A stretch of 64,000 nucleotides of DNA. It comes from Prostheceraeus crozeri. Lineage: Eukaryota > Platyhelminthes > Polycladida > Euryleptidae. Below are positions 46,301-51,677 of this stretch, piece after piece. The DNA lies in NCBI GenBank assembly GCA_907163375.1, contig CAJQUW010015341.1, positions 177,805-241,804 on the forward strand, read 5' to 3'. The notes under the pieces were generated by a model. That model was not told where the DNA came from. It was given only the letters and a program-made list of their open reading frames with translations, and made no database searches. Within the stretch, counting starts at the first letter, position 1; every line of letters begins with the position of its first letter. The position numbers and the translations under genes were made by a program.

Positions 46301-47885
46301 GATGTGCCATTTCGATATTAAGGCTACATACAATTCTTCCTTTCTAGGAAACCGAAGCGCGCGTAGATGAATCTAATTCTGTGGGTTTCGACCGACAGTG
46401 TTTCCACACTTTCGTCTGTAAGCCTCTAACAGATTGTTCCATTTAGGACTATGAGTTAATTGTCCGTAGATCCTCGACTCCGTAGGACCGTAGAATTCTT
46501 TTATGCATCCAGTGTCTGAAAATCTGCTCTTGCTGATGATGTCGGTTAAGTTTAGTGCTGTCGCGAGGACGTGAATACAGTGCATGGCGAAAAACTCACC
46601 ATCATTGCGTGACATGATCTAATTCGGGTCTGCAAACATCAAGTTCAGGAGGCGAGATGGCGTTACATCTGCCAATGTTCTGCTGATACGCTACTGTTAG
46701 CATTCATCGTCAGGAATCCGCTATCTACGCGGATCATCGCAGAGGGAAAGAATTAACAGGAACCAATGTTCTTCATTGACAGGCAGTCACTTGCCTCGCA
46801 CATACAAAATCTCCAAAATGGCACAATGCTGCGCATACAATTGTATATAACTAACAAAACGGACGATCTAGGGACCGTGCCTTCTACAGCTTTCCGAAAG
46901 ACAAAGGACTGAAAATATGTAATAGCAATAGCATTGGACGAGGTCATTTTCAACCGACTGGGTATGTTCTAAACATTACAAAGATCTAAGCTAAGATATT
47001 GAAGGAAAGCTATAAAACCAGACAGCCTTTATCCCATTTGAGTAATTATTTTATCCATACCCGTAAATAGGACGCAAATTGGTTACAATTTTCTCTCGTA
47101 AATGTATGGTAGATCCACAGAATTAGATTCATCTGCGCGCGCTTCGGTTTCCTAGAAAGGAAGAATTTTATGTAACCTTAATATCGAAATGGCACATCAC
47201 GGAATTAGACAACTTGCTCCTTCTCGAATGGATAAGCGATGTTCGTGTGAAATGGCAAACAATAAGCTGTCAGCCAAGGACACCAGAGCCAGTGAGAGAT
47301 GCGTGCGTGCTGTGATATCACTTCGCACACACCAAAACACACATCGATGCCTGGCTTCGATTCTTACATGCACTCTGCAGTGAGCAATGCCGAGGAATGG
47401 ATGTGAACAACAATCAAGTGAACTAATTTTTGTACGACTGCTATTTTCTTTAATAATGATCGGAAGGGCCAACATTATGGAGAAAACGAGTGCGCAATGA
47501 TCTGAATTCTTCGAATCTGAAGGAATTTTGGAAATTGAAGCACTTTACTGGAACTCACATTAATCCGCAAGCGACGCACGACTTTTTTTCCTATCTCTGT
47601 AAGGTATTAGGAATTCCTTCTTGCCCACTTAATAGGTTCCTCAGTTTCGTATTAATCACACTTCTAGCAAACCGAAGCAGAGAAACAAAATTCTGTGGGT
47701 AGATCTGACTTGATACATTGCCTGAAGACACAACAGGACCTGCGACACAGCTATTTAATGAGTTACGGCACATAGGTCTTCTTTGCATTATTCAAGTTAA
47801 TGTTGTGTTTATCTTCGTCAACAGGGAGATGCTCACTACAACTCCGATTGGCAATGAAGAACCAACGGCCGCTGGGGAAAACTAA
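5674..47885 (+). CDS. Host gene, eleven spliced coding segments, unknown product (5' incomplete)
   Basis: Spliced gene assembled from eleven plus-strand coding segments listed as separate entries. All have consensus acceptors (pyrimidine-rich AG) and GT donors. The codon phase left by each donor matches the next acceptor, for example AG+C, GG+A, G+CT and CG+G. The sum is about 730 codons ending in TAA at 47883. The product is rich in Ser, Pro, Arg and Gln, with no obvious membrane segment or catalytic domain; it looks mostly disordered, with one short hydrophobic helix (VLNLLDLPPNILSEVLDQI). Possible short motifs are a DSGIDS degron, basic phosphosite contexts (RRRHSS) and a PPPPSPEP SH3-type ligand. 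It could be the C-terminal part of a longer scaffold or the tail of a membrane protein. I cannot name the family. Segments 1 and 10 each need one frame change. Confidence 0.8.
5877..7368. other. Intron 1, first part
   Basis: Intronic. Apart from the solo splice-site-like repeat at 6748-6792, I see no element or gene. Confidence 0.5.
6748..6792 (+). repeat. Diverged solo copy of the 41-bp acceptor repeat
   Basis: The sequence around GAATGAGGTG, followed by CATTTCAGGTGCACAACAT, matches the unit of the array at 10540-11122 (GAATGAGGCG, then TTTTCAGGTGCACAACAT) with a few changes and about one base less. It lies in intron 1, some 4.3 kb upstream of exon 2, and carries the same pseudo 3' splice site. 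Confidence 0.7.
7369..7624 (-). mobile_element. hAT-like MITE, family N, copy A
   Basis: A 256-bp non-autonomous element, inverted relative to copies at 22428 and 29124. Its ends are related to CATAGAAAT, and inner inverted repeats around CTAGAATGGAAATT lie near both ends. A chance ORF (about 66 codons) is conserved in all three copies only because the DNA is. No target duplication is clear at this copy. Confidence 0.75.
7625..10523. other. Intron 1, middle part
   Basis: About 2.9 kb of AT-rich intron without a gene or element I can support. Confidence 0.5.
10540..11122 (+). repeat. 41-bp tandem array copying the exon-2 splice acceptor
   Basis: Fourteen units of exactly 41 bp with no length variation: GAATGAGGCG starts at 10540 and the equivalent point inside exon 2 lies at 11114, 574 bp or 14 x 41 away. 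A typical unit is GAATGAGGCG, TTTTCTTGTG, TTTTCAG and GTGCACAACATTTT. Every unit has a pyrimidine-rich run followed by CAG, AAG or TAG, so each looks like a 3' splice site. The last unit is the real exon-2 acceptor at 11099/11100, and the first codons of exon 2 are part of the repeat. Confidence 0.93.
11100..11467 (+). CDS. Host gene coding segment 2
   Basis: The acceptor is TGTTTTCAG (ends 11099) and the donor CCCAG|GTGAGA. It is 368 bp, enters in phase 0 and leaves two bases (AG). It starts VHNILNEAFG, which lies inside the 41-bp repeat, then runs through a Ser-rich region with DSGIDSP at 11145-11165, a basic patch (KMRRRHSS) and a more ordered-looking end (EVFDLSELRPDDWNQHF, then YYVWIPNPHKRR). 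DSGIDS fits the beta-TrCP consensus DSG-hydrophobic-X-S, a match by pattern only. It is the longest unbroken open segment besides segment 6. Confidence 0.85.
11650..11835 (+). mobile_element. tRNA-derived SINE (probable)
   Basis: The head is tRNA-like, with an A-box-like TGGCACAGTGGTTGAG (11658-11673) and a B-box-like GGTCGAGTCCC about 30 bp later. The following text GCAGGAAGGGCATCC is typical of SINE bodies that share a 3' part with RTE-type LINEs. It lies in intron 2 on the plus strand. The 3' end is not defined. Confidence 0.65.
11836..12655. other. Intron 2, middle
   Basis: Intronic DNA; nothing recognised. Confidence 0.4.
12685..12800 (+). mobile_element. Tc1-like transposase fragment
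   Basis: The plus strand encodes GWPSRSPDLNPIDM, the C-terminal catalytic signature of Tc1/mariner transposases (usually WPxxSPDLNPIENLW). The glutamate region reads IDM and the frame decays after it, so only a dead scrap is left. Confidence 0.75.
12990..13290. mobile_element. Foldback MITE with about 59-bp inverted ends
   Basis: The left arm, 12990 to about 13047 (TTGAGATCCGCAATTAGCAA...), is inverted at 13231-13290 (...TTGCTAATTGCAGATCTCAA). Total length is 301 bp. No coding capacity. The target duplication is unclear. Confidence 0.8.
13512..13620 (+). CDS. Host gene coding segment 3
   Basis: The acceptor is TCTCTCCACAG and the donor TCACAG|GTACGC. It is 109 bp; its first C completes the AG left by segment 2 (Ser), followed by 36 whole codons: MSSDQGG, then RDVTEELLPRDPEKDLRSAESQ. 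The acidic/basic mix suggests a charged helix. It leaves phase 0, matching segment 4. Confidence 0.82.
14045..15072. mobile_element. Non-autonomous hAT element, 1028 bp
   Basis: The ends are CAGGGTGACCACTT and its inverse AAGTGGTCACCCTG, flanked by a perfect 8-bp target duplication GACATCCA (14037-14044 and 15073-15080). This is the hAT hallmark. Subterminal GGTCCGA-type words repeat at both ends. It has no transposase, only chance ORFs, and lies in intron 3. Confidence 0.93.
15155..15709. mobile_element. Foldback element with about 210-bp arms
   Basis: ATGGACTCCTAGATATATAA at 15155 returns inverted at 15709. The homology continues inward (for example GAACATGGGATTGCA against TGCAATCCCATGTTC) to about 15365 on the left and about 15505 on the right. 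No ORF. It lies 80 bp downstream of the hAT element. Confidence 0.8.
15939..17090 (+). repeat. 29-bp satellite, about 40 units
   Basis: The unit is GCAATCCAGC, TTCCAGGCGA, TGTTACATA. Most units are near identical. From about 16352 to 16560, 29-bp units alternate with a 31-bp variant (CCAGCCATTCCAGG), making a 60-bp higher-order unit. The text just before the array (CAGCCATTCTAGG, 15919-15931) resembles the variant and could be its seed. Lies in intron 3. Confidence 0.95.
17091..18578. other. Intron 3, 3' part
   Basis: About 1.5 kb before exon 4. A short imperfect CAC/CAT microsatellite lies near 17824-17840. Nothing else recognised. Confidence 0.5.
18579..18676 (+). CDS. Host gene coding segment 4
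   Basis: The acceptor is TTTCCACAG and the donor GATAG|GTAAGT. It is 98 bp, enters in phase 0 and leaves AG. It is strongly basic and Ser-rich: KRALKTSPYSAKVSRFFRSA, then VVTLPD. The phase fits both neighbours, and the next segment turns AG into AGC (Ser). Confidence 0.82.
18960..19450 (+). repeat. GA-rich microsatellite/minisatellite
   Basis: (GA)n runs broken by TAGGTGAGGG-type interruptions, about 490 bp. The interruptions contain many GGTGAG words that resemble 5' splice sites. Lies in intron 4. Confidence 0.92.
19451..20143. other. Intron 4 between two arrays
   Basis: Nothing recognised; only short chance ORFs. Confidence 0.4.
20144..21316 (+). repeat. 77-bp satellite, about 15 units
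   Basis: The unit contains GAGAAGATCAGTTGTCGGGG, GGTCAGTGTTTGGGAGGGG, TGGTTGCGCACTGTTGAGCG and GTCATAGTGGAG. It is G-rich on the plus strand, with repeated GGGG/GGGAGGGG runs. Units differ by a few substitutions. Lies in intron 4. Confidence 0.95.
21862..22411 (+). mobile_element. hAT-like MITE, family M, copy 1
   Basis: A 550-bp element with ends CACAGAATGAGA and TCTAATTCTGTG. The flanks AGTACAGG and AATACAAG agree at 6 of 8 bases, as an old 8-bp duplication would. It is homologous, inverted, to 26087-26607 and more distantly to 45785-46383 and 47116-47697. No transposase. Confidence 0.8.
22428..22683 (+). mobile_element. hAT-like MITE, family N, copy B
   Basis: 256 bp, bounded by CATAGAAAT and ATTTCTATG. 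The flanks ACTAGAAC and ACTAGAGC (7 of 8) form an 8-bp target duplication, placing the family with hAT. It has the same length as copy A at 7369. It sits only 16 bp from copy 1 of family M. Confidence 0.85.
22684..23748. other. Intron 4, with a short hairpin-like region
   Basis: Intronic. A short imperfect inverted repeat pairs about 22759-22790 (AAAGCTATTTTCTTGAGAG) with 22868-22898. No gene seen. Confidence 0.4.
23749..24031 (+). mobile_element. TIR element with tRNA-like core (solo copy)
   Basis: About 67-bp terminal inverted repeats, 23749-23816 and 23965-24031, share TTGAATATCGAAAGAGAATG and CAAGACACCAACACCCTTGA. Between them, at 23881-23948, is a tRNA-like segment with A-box-like TGGCCTAGTGAAG (23888) and a perfect B-box GGTTCGATTCC (23932), about 44 bp apart as in tRNA genes. 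An inverted GAATCGAACCGAAGTCC also lies at 23820. It is the solo form of the sequence amplified at 41.5-44.4 kb. It may be a MITE that captured a tRNA/SINE head. Confidence 0.82.
24125..24356 (-). mobile_element. tRNA-derived SINE, minus strand
   Basis: Read on the minus strand, it starts with a tRNA-like head with A-box TGGCCTTGTGGTAGAG (24348 to 24333) and B-box GGTTCAAACCT (24305 to 24295). It ends in an A/T-rich simple tail (plus-strand TAAATAAATAAACAAATAAG at about 24127). This is the layout of a Pol III SINE. The body family is not recognised. Confidence 0.75.
24357..26086. other. Intron 4, unannotated part
   Basis: About 1.7 kb without a supported feature. Confidence 0.4.
26087..26607 (-). 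mobile_element. hAT-like MITE, family M, copy 2
   Basis: Inverted relative to copy 1, 3.7 kb away. It shares the internal AATTCTTCGAATCTGAA, GATCGGAGCATTTTGAAG and GTGACTGTTATCAACCGGAT blocks. The ends are decayed forms of CACAGAATTAGAC and TCTTATTCTGTG. The target duplication is not clear. Confidence 0.78.
26608..28765. other. Intron 4 with two Pol III-like boxes
   Basis: No gene found. A tRNA-like patch at about 27550-27614 has TAGCCGTGTGG and GTTCGAATCC, and a second B-box-like GGTTCGAGCCC lies at 27788-27798. These may be worn SINEs, but no tail or target duplication is visible. Confidence 0.4.
28766..29023 (-). mobile_element. PLE GIY-YIG endonuclease remnant
   Basis: An 86-codon minus-strand ORF reads FQVRYREHERSLRYEDQKS, AISEHSMKAHSDK and FDYKIIDQQ. 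This follows the part of PLE GIY-YIG domains after the YIGET motif (R-x-x-EH, SAxxEH, then a hydrophobic strand). It is a different, older family from the element at 0.2-2.3 kb. Only this piece is left. Confidence 0.65.
29124..29318 (+). mobile_element. hAT-like MITE, family N, copy C (truncated)
   Basis: Matches copies A and B from their CATAGAAAT-type end through CTCTAGAATGGAAG to CTTAGTTCCCCCGGATG, then stops. The second terminus is missing. Confidence 0.78.
29600..29665 (+). CDS. Host gene coding segment 5 (66-bp microexon)
   Basis: The acceptor is GATTTACAG and the donor AAAGG|GTGAGT. C completes Ser with the AG of segment 4, then VLNLLDLPPNILSEVLDQIE and K follow, leaving GG. This is the only clearly amphipathic/hydrophobic helix in the protein and a likely binding helix. 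It is flanked by introns of 10.9 and 2.7 kb. Confidence 0.8.
29666..31281. other. Intron 5, first part
   Basis: Nothing recognised with confidence. CAGGGCTGGAC (29693) and CAGTGGCGTAGC (30246) look like single hAT ends, but no partner end was found. Confidence 0.4.
31282..32062. mobile_element. Long-TIR foldback element, about 780 bp
   Basis: The ends are TAGTCCGGCAGC and GCTGCCGGACTA, flanked by TAA on both sides, a possible 3-bp duplication as in PIF/Harbinger elements. The arms are long (about 270-300 bp), sharing GAGTTTCTGCAGGGAACGAG and TCTTGTCAGACA. The right arm carries a second, diverged copy of the terminal segment (CTCCGGCAGCCAAAAACGA), a tandem duplication of about 80 bp. No transposase. 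Confidence 0.8.
32373..32776 (+). CDS. Host gene coding segment 6
   Basis: The acceptor is ACCTTCCGCAG and the donor TGCTCG|GTGAGT. It is 404 bp; the first A completes GGA (Gly). It begins with a charged helix (ELMTKERLDDLVRQASS), continues Arg/Gln-rich (DLLQQRRAKLHLESRERNMR) and then Pro/Ser-rich (RSRPLPPILPANEPRS, PAPAPSAAQSRG), ending QLDLML. It leaves one base. It is the largest single coding segment. Confidence 0.87.
32904..34502. mobile_element. Non-autonomous hAT element, 1599 bp
   Basis: The ends are CAGAGCTGGAAAA and TTTTCCAACTCTG, flanked by CCTATGAT and CCTATGTT (7 of 8). The subterminal regions at both ends are built of AATTCC words (ATTCCAATTCC...). No transposase ORF; a short TC microsatellite lies at about 34312-34329. 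It starts 127 bp after exon 6. Confidence 0.9.
35038..35859. mobile_element. Non-autonomous hAT element, 822 bp
   Basis: The ends are CTGTGGTTCTCAACC (from CAGTGGTTCTCAACC) and TTGAGAACCACTG, a well-known hAT terminus. The flanks CTGTAGTC and ATCTAGTC agree at 6 of 8. Subterminal GTGGCCCCC / GGGGCC-type words are present. No transposase. Confidence 0.88.
36460..36611 (+). CDS. Host gene coding segment 7
   Basis: The acceptor is GTTTCTTTCAG and the donor CAGA|GTAAGT. It is 152 bp; CT completes GCT (Ala), followed by 50 codons: PIQSPPQTQRTETPRTDND, then SLHVAASTDRS and VPHYQPLPNR. Pro/Thr/Ser-rich and disordered-looking. Phase 0 out. Confidence 0.84.
36665..37307. mobile_element. Non-autonomous hAT element, 643 bp
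   Basis: The left end CAGGGTCTTTTTTTC and right end GAAAAAAAACCTG are flanked by CTTCGAAT and CTTCGAGT (7 of 8). The subterminal motif CCGCCAA(T)...TTGGCGGAAAT is repeated and inverted at both ends. It sits 53 bp after exon 7. Confidence 0.9.
38193..38328 (+). CDS. Host gene coding segment 8
   Basis: The acceptor is TGTACTTTCAG and the donor GTTG|GTAAGC. It is 136 bp, phase 0 in and one base out. It encodes SAGSSASIHRRDFSAGSSDD, then PPSTTPKTLVQTSNKEDV. Ser-rich with an acidic end. Other frames in this stretch are open but do not fit the phase. Confidence 0.83.
38971..39168 (+). CDS. Host gene coding segment 9
   Basis: The acceptor is TTTCTATTCCAG and the donor AACG|GTAAGT. It is 198 bp; GC completes GGC (Gly). 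It encodes LLGTIPESQGEYVEPSAPPQ, then VGRVTFEEGVVAVSEK and SRQGSRSDELRSPSEN. It leaves one base. The frame stays open past the donor into the 31-bp array, but that extension is intronic repeat. Confidence 0.84.
39321..40478 (+). repeat. 31-bp satellite, about 37 units
   Basis: The unit is CATCACACCT, CGATATACCG, ACCGACCACT, G. It starts about 150 bp after exon 9 inside intron 9. Patches near 39780-39870 and 40165-40265 are scrambled, with short insertions and deletions unlike the rest, and may be poorly resolved sequence. Confidence 0.95.
40479..41451. other. Intron 9 between two satellites
   Basis: About 1 kb. Overlapping chance ORFs occur on the minus strand (for example 41308 to 41009, beginning MTPSCSCRSCG), but no domain or repeat family is recognised. 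Confidence 0.35.
41452..44427 (-). mobile_element. TIR element with hugely expanded tRNA-like core
   Basis: The left edge (ATCTAAAGAGAGTGACGACG, AAGACACCAGCATCC) matches the terminal repeat of the solo element at 23749-24031. The right edge (CTGACGGTACAAAAAGAATG, GACAGAAGTCATCTGTAAG) matches the inner part of the same solo element (reverse complement of about 23841-23890). Between them lies only the 79-bp array. This is therefore one inserted element, minus orientation relative to the solo copy, whose tRNA-like core was amplified in place. The far terminal repeat is not recognisable. Confidence 0.78.
41511..44385 (-). repeat. 79-bp tRNA-like satellite, about 36 units
   Basis: The unit (plus strand) is CTCGCCTGGC, CCAGGGATCG, AGGCGAAGTG, CGCGGTGGAG, ACGAGTTCTC, ACCTTCTTCA, CTAGGCCACG, CTGACCGCA. 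On the minus strand this reads GCGTGGCCTAGTGAAGAAGG with an A-box-like core, then a B-box relic (CTCGATCCCTGG). GC-rich compared with its surroundings. Units around 41690-42320 and 43670-43850 contain many small indels, while 42830-43670 is nearly uniform. Confidence 0.95.
44428..44892. other. Intron 9, last part
   Basis: About 460 bp before exon 10; nothing recognised apart from the splice acceptors. Confidence 0.4.
44893..45288 (+). CDS. Host gene coding segment 10 (two frames)
   Basis: The donor is GAGCG|GTGAGT. The acceptor is either at 44892 (GGACGCAG, which fits the phase from segment 9) or the stronger CTCCGCAG at 44878. The first half reads AGKSGALAFQSSTSTGVRRR, then RPVSSASTPSRSLL. 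The second half reads in another frame: RQAKSAPARGQVPPEEALPG, DETPLPPPPSPEPLPATQSL, SPITESSEFIDKDEDELTTM. The switch falls within about 44927-45060; one missing or two extra bases would explain it. The PPPPSPEP segment is a possible SH3/WW ligand. It is the GC-richest part of the gene. It leaves CG. Confidence 0.68.
45348..45384 (+). mobile_element. hAT-like MITE, family M, copy 6, left piece
   Basis: GGTTTGCTAGAAGTGTGATT then AATTCGAAA matches the start of copy 3 (45819 onward). It is interrupted by the LINE tail and resumes at 45632. Confidence 0.7.
45385..45632 (+). mobile_element. LINE 3' end (RT C-terminus) with AAAGT tail
   Basis: A frame of about 80 codons ends WVKRIWKMKINGPTPRGRPK, KTWEETVSADCRQLGL, then RRWRRGR before TAA at 45604. 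This is the typical C-terminal tail of LINE-type endonuclease/reverse transcriptases found in many invertebrates. It is followed by AAAGTAAAGTAAAGT, a microsatellite 3' tail. It is 5'-truncated and inserted within a family M MITE. Confidence 0.8.
45632..45675 (+). mobile_element. hAT-like MITE, family M, copy 6, right piece
   Basis: ATTGAGGAACCTATTAAGTG continues the MITE text that follows AATACGAAACTGAGGAACC in copy 3, showing that the LINE tail is nested. The MITE then ends early in an A-rich run. Confidence 0.65.
45785..46383 (+). mobile_element. hAT-like MITE, family M, copy 3
   Basis: 599 bp from CACAGAATTAAAT to ATCTAATTCTGTG, with inner inverted GCTTCGGTTTGCTAGAAG / CTTTCTAGGAAACCGAAGC. 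It forms an inverted pair with copy 4, 0.73 kb away. No clear target duplication. Confidence 0.8.
47116..47697 (-). mobile_element. hAT-like MITE, family M, copy 4
   Basis: 582 bp from CACAGAATTAGA to AAAATTCTGTG, flanked on both sides by a perfect 8-bp target duplication GGTAGATC (47108-47115 and 47698-47705). This copy fixes the true ends of the family and its hAT affiliation. It is inverted relative to copy 3. Confidence 0.93.
47825..47885 (+). CDS. Host gene coding segment 11 (terminal, stop TAA)
   Basis: The acceptor is CTTCGTCAACAG. G completes CGG (Arg) with the CG of segment 10, followed by EMLTTTPIGNEEPTAAGEN and TAA at 47883-47885. The phase match, acceptor and stop support it, though a 20-codon exon is easy to mimic. 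It begins 127 bp after a family M MITE. Confidence 0.72.
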
Positions 47886-48897
47886 AGTGATACAGATAAT
47901 AACATTTGTGACTGTGATAAAAATGTACTGTCATTTTTCTAAAATCAATGTATTAAGTATTCAATTGCAGTTTTCAATATAATTTCCTTTACGAAATTGG
48001 CTTCATTCAATCAGCGAATACATAGTTGAATGGGAAAATGATAGCGTTTCTCATTTTGTGAAACACCAGACAGGTCAGAGGAATTTCTAGTCATAGAGTA
48101 GGGATATAGGTTGAGTGTCGACTCAAAAAAGTATATACAGTGAAAATTTTTATATCAAAATATTCAGTTTTTTGCCGAGATGACTCCTTTATATAAGTAC
48201 ATGTAGTATGAAACAAGTTGGATATCAAAAGTGGAAATCAAGCTGATTATCAAGGGAATTCATGAACCGTACTATAATAGAAGTCTTCATGAAAAGTTGC
48301 GATATTATTCGTGCTTTCTTGGCTGAAACTTGAAGTCTTTAATTCAATTTTCACGGGCATGATTTTCACGGGCACTAAATTCATGTTTCATTTCTTTAAT
48401 CTGAATAGTGATGTGGAACCATTTACATCTTTCAAAGTTAAATGAGGTCATTGTCTTTAATTATGCGATTTTGCTGTGCCACTGGCAGGTTGCAGCTGTG
48501 ATATGCTCACGCTTAAGAAAATGCTCATCAGGCTGAGCATTAACGTAATAGGAACCCATCGAATTGCTAATTTAACAAACTGCTGTCATGAGAATCTGTG
48601 AAATGCCATCATTCGATCAATTCCGTAGTAATATTTGCAAAAATGTGCATGTCTCACATTTAGTGACAATACCACCTGTATCTCACTTGAGTTCATTTGA
48701 TAAAATCTAAAGTGTATACGGGTAAATCCAATTTATTCCACAACATTTCTGTCTTTTCAACTTTGGGTCTCAGATTTCCGTGAAAATTTGCATATATACT
48801 CATTTTTTTACGCTGAACACGAAAATCTTAGCGGCGACCACACCAAATAAAAACTTTCCATAGAAATCTAGCACTTTTAAAAAGCCATTTTTTCTAC
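47886..48897. other. Presumed 3' UTR and flank
   Basis: AT-rich; no gene or element recognised. Confidence 0.4.
48846..48851 (+). promoter_or_regulatory. Candidate polyadenylation signal AATAAA
   Basis: The first canonical AATAAA seen after the TAA, about 960 bp downstream. Such hexamers are common in AT-rich DNA, so this is weak. Confidence 0.2.
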
Positions 48898-49213
48898 ATC
48901 TCGGTCAGAGGACAAATTGATCTCGGTCAGATAGATGTCGAATAGGAAACTCTTCGGCTTCTGCATTTGGGTTGCTGATGAAACTGGGAAGTTAGGATGA
49001 ATGCTTGCATGCGTAAAGCGAAGTGACCAAAATGTAATGTATTGCCTATAATGTTCGTTGACCGTGACCCACCTTGTCCTCTGACCGAGATTTTTAAGGT
49101 CTCGGTCAGAGAACAAATTGATGTCGAACAGGAAACTCTTCGGTTTGTGCATTTGGGTTCATGAGACTGCGGGAACTTTGGACGAATACTTGAACGCGTA
49201 AAACGAATGCGGA
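48898..49213 (+). repeat. Two diverged direct repeats of about 115-125 bp
   Basis: 48900-49025 and 49102-49213 both contain CTCGGTCAGAG, ACAAATTGAT, AGGAAACTCTTCGG, GCATTTGGGTT and a GCGTAAA end, in the same order with about 80% likeness by eye. The intervening 75 bp is unrelated. Origin unknown. Confidence 0.8.
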
Positions 49214-51677
49214 GTACCACTCTACCTAATATATTTACTCTATGTTTCTAGTTTAAATTTGAGAGATGAAGCGTTTGATTCATCCTAGAAAATCTCACAT
49301 CCCTGTGGGAAGGAATCTTGCGAAAAACTGGCGGATGTCAGCTGCAGAATATCATGCTAAAGTTCAGTCATATTTGCCGGATATCGCTGGCCGCAGATTC
49401 GCCGGCGACTATTCGCGCTCTATATGTCACCTTTTACTTTCTCTCTTATTTTCATTAGTAATCCGCACTCTACAGGCGCGAGGCTCTGTTCTCTCCCTCT
49501 ACCTCCTCATATCCCACACATATGGATAATGTACCTAAGAAATAAGTGCAGTAATATCATTCTTTGATGATGCATAAGAAAACTAGAGAATCATCCTCAT
49601 ATATCAATTTTTCATAACATCTCTTGACATTCAATCATTTTACAACAATGATAAATATTTGAATAATATCATAGTATTTACTGCGACATTTTTATGGAAG
49701 ATAAATACTTTTTTATAGTTTAAGCCTTCGTGCAATTAAAAAAAAATCCCTTTTTTTATACAGATCAGGCCTGATTATACCAATATAATTTTCATGTGAA
49801 GGTAATATACGCACATTACTACTTACCACTAATTAGTTGCTACATATCGCCACGGATTTCGCCGGTTGGCGAAAATCAGCTCGCATTAGTAACCAAATAA
49901 TCTAACCAACCAATTATAGGCAACTTTTTCGCCACCTGTCGTTTTTTAATTTATACACATGATTTATGGATAAATGCTAATGACCATTTTCACATGCGGA
50001 GATATATTTTTACACGAAAATGAACCTTTAAAAAAATTATCCACAAAATCGCTACCTCGCCAGATAATCTGTTGATATTAGCAAGATGTGTTCCCACAGG
50101 GATAATGATGGAAATGAGCAAGCCTCTGAATCAATTCAATTCGCTCGCCGATCATTATTAATAACTTCGTGCTCATGAGTTAAGGTGTATACTGAACAAG
50201 AACTTTAGCCACTGCGTTAACTAATTAACGAGAACCTACCGGTATTGATATTCCGCTACTTTCCATCTTCAACGCAAGAGCGTGATGTGCAGCTCCTATA
50301 CATACATATACACTGCTTTACTAACATTTCATAAGTTTTGAACTAGCAATTCGAGACTTCAGTACCATTCAATCAACCCAGCAAGAAGTCTCTCAAACTG
50401 CGCTGCTCAATGTTTTCAGAATTCGATTAGATCCAGAGAGCTTTAATTCCAAAGAAGTTCATTATGAAGTTTAATTTGGCTTACCATCCCAAATTTGAGC
50501 GAATCGTTGAGCTTTTTTTAGGCTATGCAGAGCCGGCATGCAATTCACAAGACATTTCATTCAAGTCTTGAGCCACATCAGATTTAATCTGATTCAAAGC
50601 AAGATCTATTATATAACCCAATACTTCACTAGGTGACATGCCACGCGTAATTCACGCGTAATTACGGAATACCCCAAATATCTGTGGTTAAGGACATTCT
50701 ATTCTTCTACCCGCGTACATACGCGCCGCACTAAGAGTCAGCAATCACTTGATCTGATGCTGTTAACACATGGGGAATGTTTATGAATACGCACGGGCTA
50801 GCGTTTATGGTTTCCGCGTCGTCTACGGTTGTCTGCGCTGTCTCTTGAACCACGGATGAACCGCTAAGCATGTTCTGTCTTCCCTGAGCATGACAATTGA
50901 GGTCCTATCACATTGTTTAGCCTCTGATACATGCAGACACATAAGACGGCAAAGTCTACGTACACAGGACTGCCGACAAATTAGTTGCACAAATGTCACG
51001 CAGCAACCAGGGGTATTAGGGTCATGTGTAATTAAGTGTAATTGGAGCATGGCATGTCAACCTAGTGCACTGTTGCAATGACTTTCGCAGCAATTTCACT
51101 AATGTTCACGTCACATGCATAGACTACGATTGTATTGTGGTGAGTACGTTGGCTATCTCTGTTTCTTGAAGGAAATGATTATCTTAGACTTCGAGACGAA
51201 TGGAGAAAACAAGCTGGAATTTAATCTACCGCCACCGTTTGAAGCAATCGAAAGTCATGTTGCCCAATCCCTGGATTTGTGCTCTCTGTAGATGTCATTG
51301 GTTGTGATAAGTTGTATTGTTTTCAATAAAATAAGGAGTTTGCCGATGACATTAACTGAAGAATTTTTCAATTAAGATCGAGGACGATTCGATAGTCTTG
51401 TGACGTTTGCATCACGCTTTCGCGAATAAATCACAGCATCGCAACAGAAGTGACGCGAGCAGGCATGAGCTGATTCCGTTGAACGTATGATTCGACCTGT
51501 TATCATTTTTTCGGTCATAATCCGTCAGAAAAGCATGGAAAACTTTTTCTTGTAAATAGTCAAATATGGCTTTTATTGCCCGAACGACACAGCGGCAAAA
51601 AGCATTTCCACCCATTTTCAATCTGCGGCGCTGTTGTTATTGGTCAAACATGTTAAACTCGTGTAGTGCAACAAAGA
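49214..51677. other. AT-rich non-coding stretch
   Basis: About 2.5 kb without a supported gene or element. Confidence 0.4.

Noticed and set aside
45785-47697. One large 1.9-kb transposon with long inverted repeats
   Set aside because: The perfect 8-bp duplication encloses only copy 4, so these are two separate insertions of one family in opposite orientation.
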